Source: an uncultured Lentisphaeria bacterium
GTDB lineage: Bacteria > Verrucomicrobiota > Lentisphaeria > Victivallales > Victivallaceae
DNA length: 6,956 nt
Assembly: GCA_903821255.1 (NCBI GenBank)
Contig: CAIJKT010000608.1
Location: 1 to 6,956, forward strand
Direction: 5' to 3'
Position 1 is the stretch's first letter, and the number at the start of each line of letters is the position of its first letter. Below are positions 5,918 to 6,956 of this stretch, one piece after another. The notes under the pieces were generated by a model. The model worked only from the letters and a program-made list of their open reading frames with translations. It ran no database searches and was not told where the DNA came from. The translations under genes were made by a program, and so were the position numbers.

Positions 5918-6760
5918 TTAATTATATTGATAATAGTAAACATCACTGCCTGTTCCGACCCAGCCGATGCCGGTATTATTGAAGTTATAGAGAATGCTTC
6001 CTCCTTCAACTTTCTTTAATTCCCCATGTCCGTCAAGGAAAACCACTTGAGTAGCGCCCTGGTGACGGAAATGCGAGGTCGGACTGGTGTTGCCGTCATA
6101 CCATACAACCGGCGGAGACCAGGAGGGGTATTTGGGTCCGTCAAGAAAAGGATTATTTTTAAAACCGGCCGGCGAACCCCAGGAGTCGTAATTGGCCGAA
6201 TCTCCGAATGCAAAATGTCTGGACATTTGTTTAAATTGAGTTATGCGTTTCCACGGCAGGAGTGTATCATAGCCTTCCCTGCCGGAAAGCAGCGCGGCAT
6301 TGTAGCCGTATGTGGTTGTATATGTGTTATTTGTGGCAATATACATTTCTTTGGGCATTGAAGGACATTCATATACGCCTTTACCCATTTTAGTCTGAAG
6401 ATAGGGATACATGAAGCCTGAAGTGTATCCCGCCGGGTCATTGCCTTTGCCAAACCAGAAGATCTGGCTGTCATACGAACCCGGCATCACAAAATCTCTA
6501 TTGTCCACGGTGTATGCCTGCAACCCCATGCTGAATTGACGCAGATTGGCGGCGCAACTCGCGTTTCTCCCTTTATCCCGTGCGGAATTAAGCGCCGGCA
6601 GCAGCATGCCTGCGAGAATCGCGATGATGGCGATCACAACCAGGAGTTCAATGAGTGTGAAAATTCTTATGTTGCAAGTACTTGCAATGTAAATTTGGCT
6701 GGTGACGGACTGATTGCGGACCGCAGATGAACGATCCTCGGCTGGATCCTTTTTCGACAT
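5918..6760 (-). CDS. Prepilin-like protein with N-terminal methylation motif and H-X9-DG domain (DUF1559-like)
   Basis: This 280-residue exported or cell-envelope protein is of the type II secretion/type IV pseudopilin-like class that is very abundant in Lentisphaerota and Planctomycetota; the role of these paralogs is not established. The class III signal core is [20 protein letters not shown] (34-53), with Glu38 at the conserved +5 position, followed by [20 protein letters not shown], the usual amphipathic helix. The C-terminal part has the processing-associated H-X9-DG motif exactly: His233, then nine residues, Asp243-Gly244. The domain between is rich in Gly, Tyr, Asn and Trp and contains a Cys (ECPSMP) often seen in relatives. 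The leader is long (33 residues) and residue -1 before Phe34 is Ile rather than the usual Gly. The start ATG at 6758-6760 has AAAAGG (6769-6774) 8 bases upstream and there is no other in-frame ATG, GTG or TTG before the hydrophobic core, so the long leader is probably real. A strong terminator follows at 5791-5825. Confidence 0.88.
   Translation of the reverse strand: MSKKDPAEDRSSAVRNQSVTSQIYIASTCNIRIFTLIELLVVIAIIAILAGMLLPALNSARDKGRNASCAANLRQFSMGLQAYTVDNRDFVMPGSYDSQIFWFGKGNDPAGYTSGFMYPYLQTKMGKGVYECPSMPKEMYIATNNTYTTTYGYNAALLSGREGYDTLLPWKRITQFKQMSRHFAFGDSANYDSWGSPAGFKNNPFLDGPKYPSWSPPVVWYDGNTSPTSHFRHQGATQVVFLDGHGELKKVEGGSILYNFNNTGIGWVGTGSDVYYYQYN
6672..6687. promoter_or_regulatory. Perfect 16-base palindrome inside the prepilin leader-coding region
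   Basis: TTGCAAGTACTTGCAA is identical to its own reverse complement over all 16 bases. Symmetric sites of this length and form are typical operators for dimeric LacI- or GntR-type repressors. It lies 73-88 bases downstream of the A of the proposed ATG, within codons 25-30, where it could act as a roadblock or downstream operator. It is also in the poorly constrained leader, where coding demands are weak. No regulator gene is visible, so the function is inference. Confidence 0.4.
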
Positions 6761-6901
6761 TTTTACTACCTTTTAAACCTGAAAAAATTGTGTGACGCGC
6801 ACATCTGGATTGTTCCGGTTGAAAGGTACTGAAGCAGAATGGCTGTAGCCGACTGCCGTATTGCTTTCTGACGCGGAAAGATCCGACGGACAAATCATTT
6901 G

Positions 6902-6956
6902 ATGCAAGATCTGGCTTACAGCGGCTTGATTCCGCTGATCACAGTTGCGCGACAGC
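6902..6956 (+). CDS. Possible 5' end of a divergent gene, cut by the window edge
   Basis: A plus-strand frame, open from 6872 after a TGA, contains an ATG at 6902 and reads MQDLAYSGLIPLITVARQ to the edge. The (I/L)-P-(L/V)-I-x-V pattern at this distance from the start resembles the N-terminus of KDPG/KHG aldolases, but 18 codons are too few for a firm call. A weak purine stretch, ACGGA, lies about 11 bases upstream. If real, the 141 bases at 6761-6901 would be a divergent promoter region with the prepilin-like gene. An alternative is that the minus strand holds the tail of an upstream gene: one frame ends with ATVISGIKPL and a stop at 6916-6918, and another stays open to a stop at 6773-6775. 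None of the three is decisive. Confidence 0.25.
   Translation, partial: MQDLAYSGLIPLITVARQ

Noticed and set aside
6648..6893. An 81-codon minus-strand frame overlapping the prepilin-like start.
   Set aside because: It overlaps the leader-coding region in another frame and resembles nothing known. The prepilin frame has the ribosome binding site and the motifs.
1..6956. CRISPR arrays, tRNA or rRNA genes, insertion sequences, phage or defence modules.
   Set aside because: No regularly spaced repeats, cloverleaf sequences, transposase motifs or terminal repeats were seen. The window is filled by ordinary metabolic, transport and envelope genes.

Overview
The window looks like chromosomal DNA from a strictly or facultatively anaerobic member of the PVC bacteria, most likely Lentisphaerota/Victivallales. 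This is inferred from family resemblance, not from a marker gene. Three things point there. One is a prepilin-like protein with the [20 protein letters not shown] core and a C-terminal H-X9-DG motif, a type massively expanded in Victivallis-like genomes. The second is an oxygen-independent (radical SAM) sulfatase-maturating enzyme. The third is a long-form PurF-like amidotransferase of the kind otherwise seen in Bacteroidetes. Most genes have recognisable Shine-Dalgarno sequences (AAGGA or AAAAGG); the PurF-like gene does not.

Layout. (1) 1-2112, minus strand: a two-gene unit, a 632-residue PurF-like amidophosphoribosyltransferase followed after 25 bases by the 5' end of carA (carbamoyl-phosphate synthase small subunit), cut by the window edge. 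An extended -10 promoter lies upstream. (2) 2113-2288: divergent control region with an imperfect dyad. (3) 2289-3515, plus: anaerobic sulfatase-maturating enzyme with all radical SAM and SPASM cysteines plus an added C-terminal SEC-C zinc motif. (4) 3516-4421, minus: TauE/SafE-family permease, convergent with the maturase; the two stop codons touch with no base between them. (5) 4422-4613: second divergent region, with a promoter-like element overlapping a 9-5-9 inverted repeat. (6) 4614-5771, plus: aldo/keto reductase with a C-terminal ferredoxin-like tail apparently reduced to a single [4Fe-4S] site. (7) 5772-5917: terminators for both converging genes. (8) 5918-6760, minus: the prepilin-like protein, whose leader-coding region contains a perfect 16-base palindrome. 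(9) 6761-6956: upstream region; a plus-strand reading frame opening near 6902 may be the start of another gene, but only 18 codons are visible.

How it fits together. The PurF-like/carA pair is glutamine-dependent nucleotide and carbamoyl-phosphate metabolism. The maturase would activate sulfatases encoded elsewhere, which matches the polysaccharide- and mucin-degrading life of this group. The adjacent TauE/SafE permease could move sulfite, sulfate or an organosulfonate, but a functional link is only inferred. The aldo/keto reductase and the prepilin-like protein are separate transcription units. No CRISPR array, tRNA, rRNA, insertion sequence or complete defence system is visible. The most distinctive structures are the reduced ferredoxin tail of the reductase, the SEC-C tail of the maturase, and the palindrome inside the prepilin gene.
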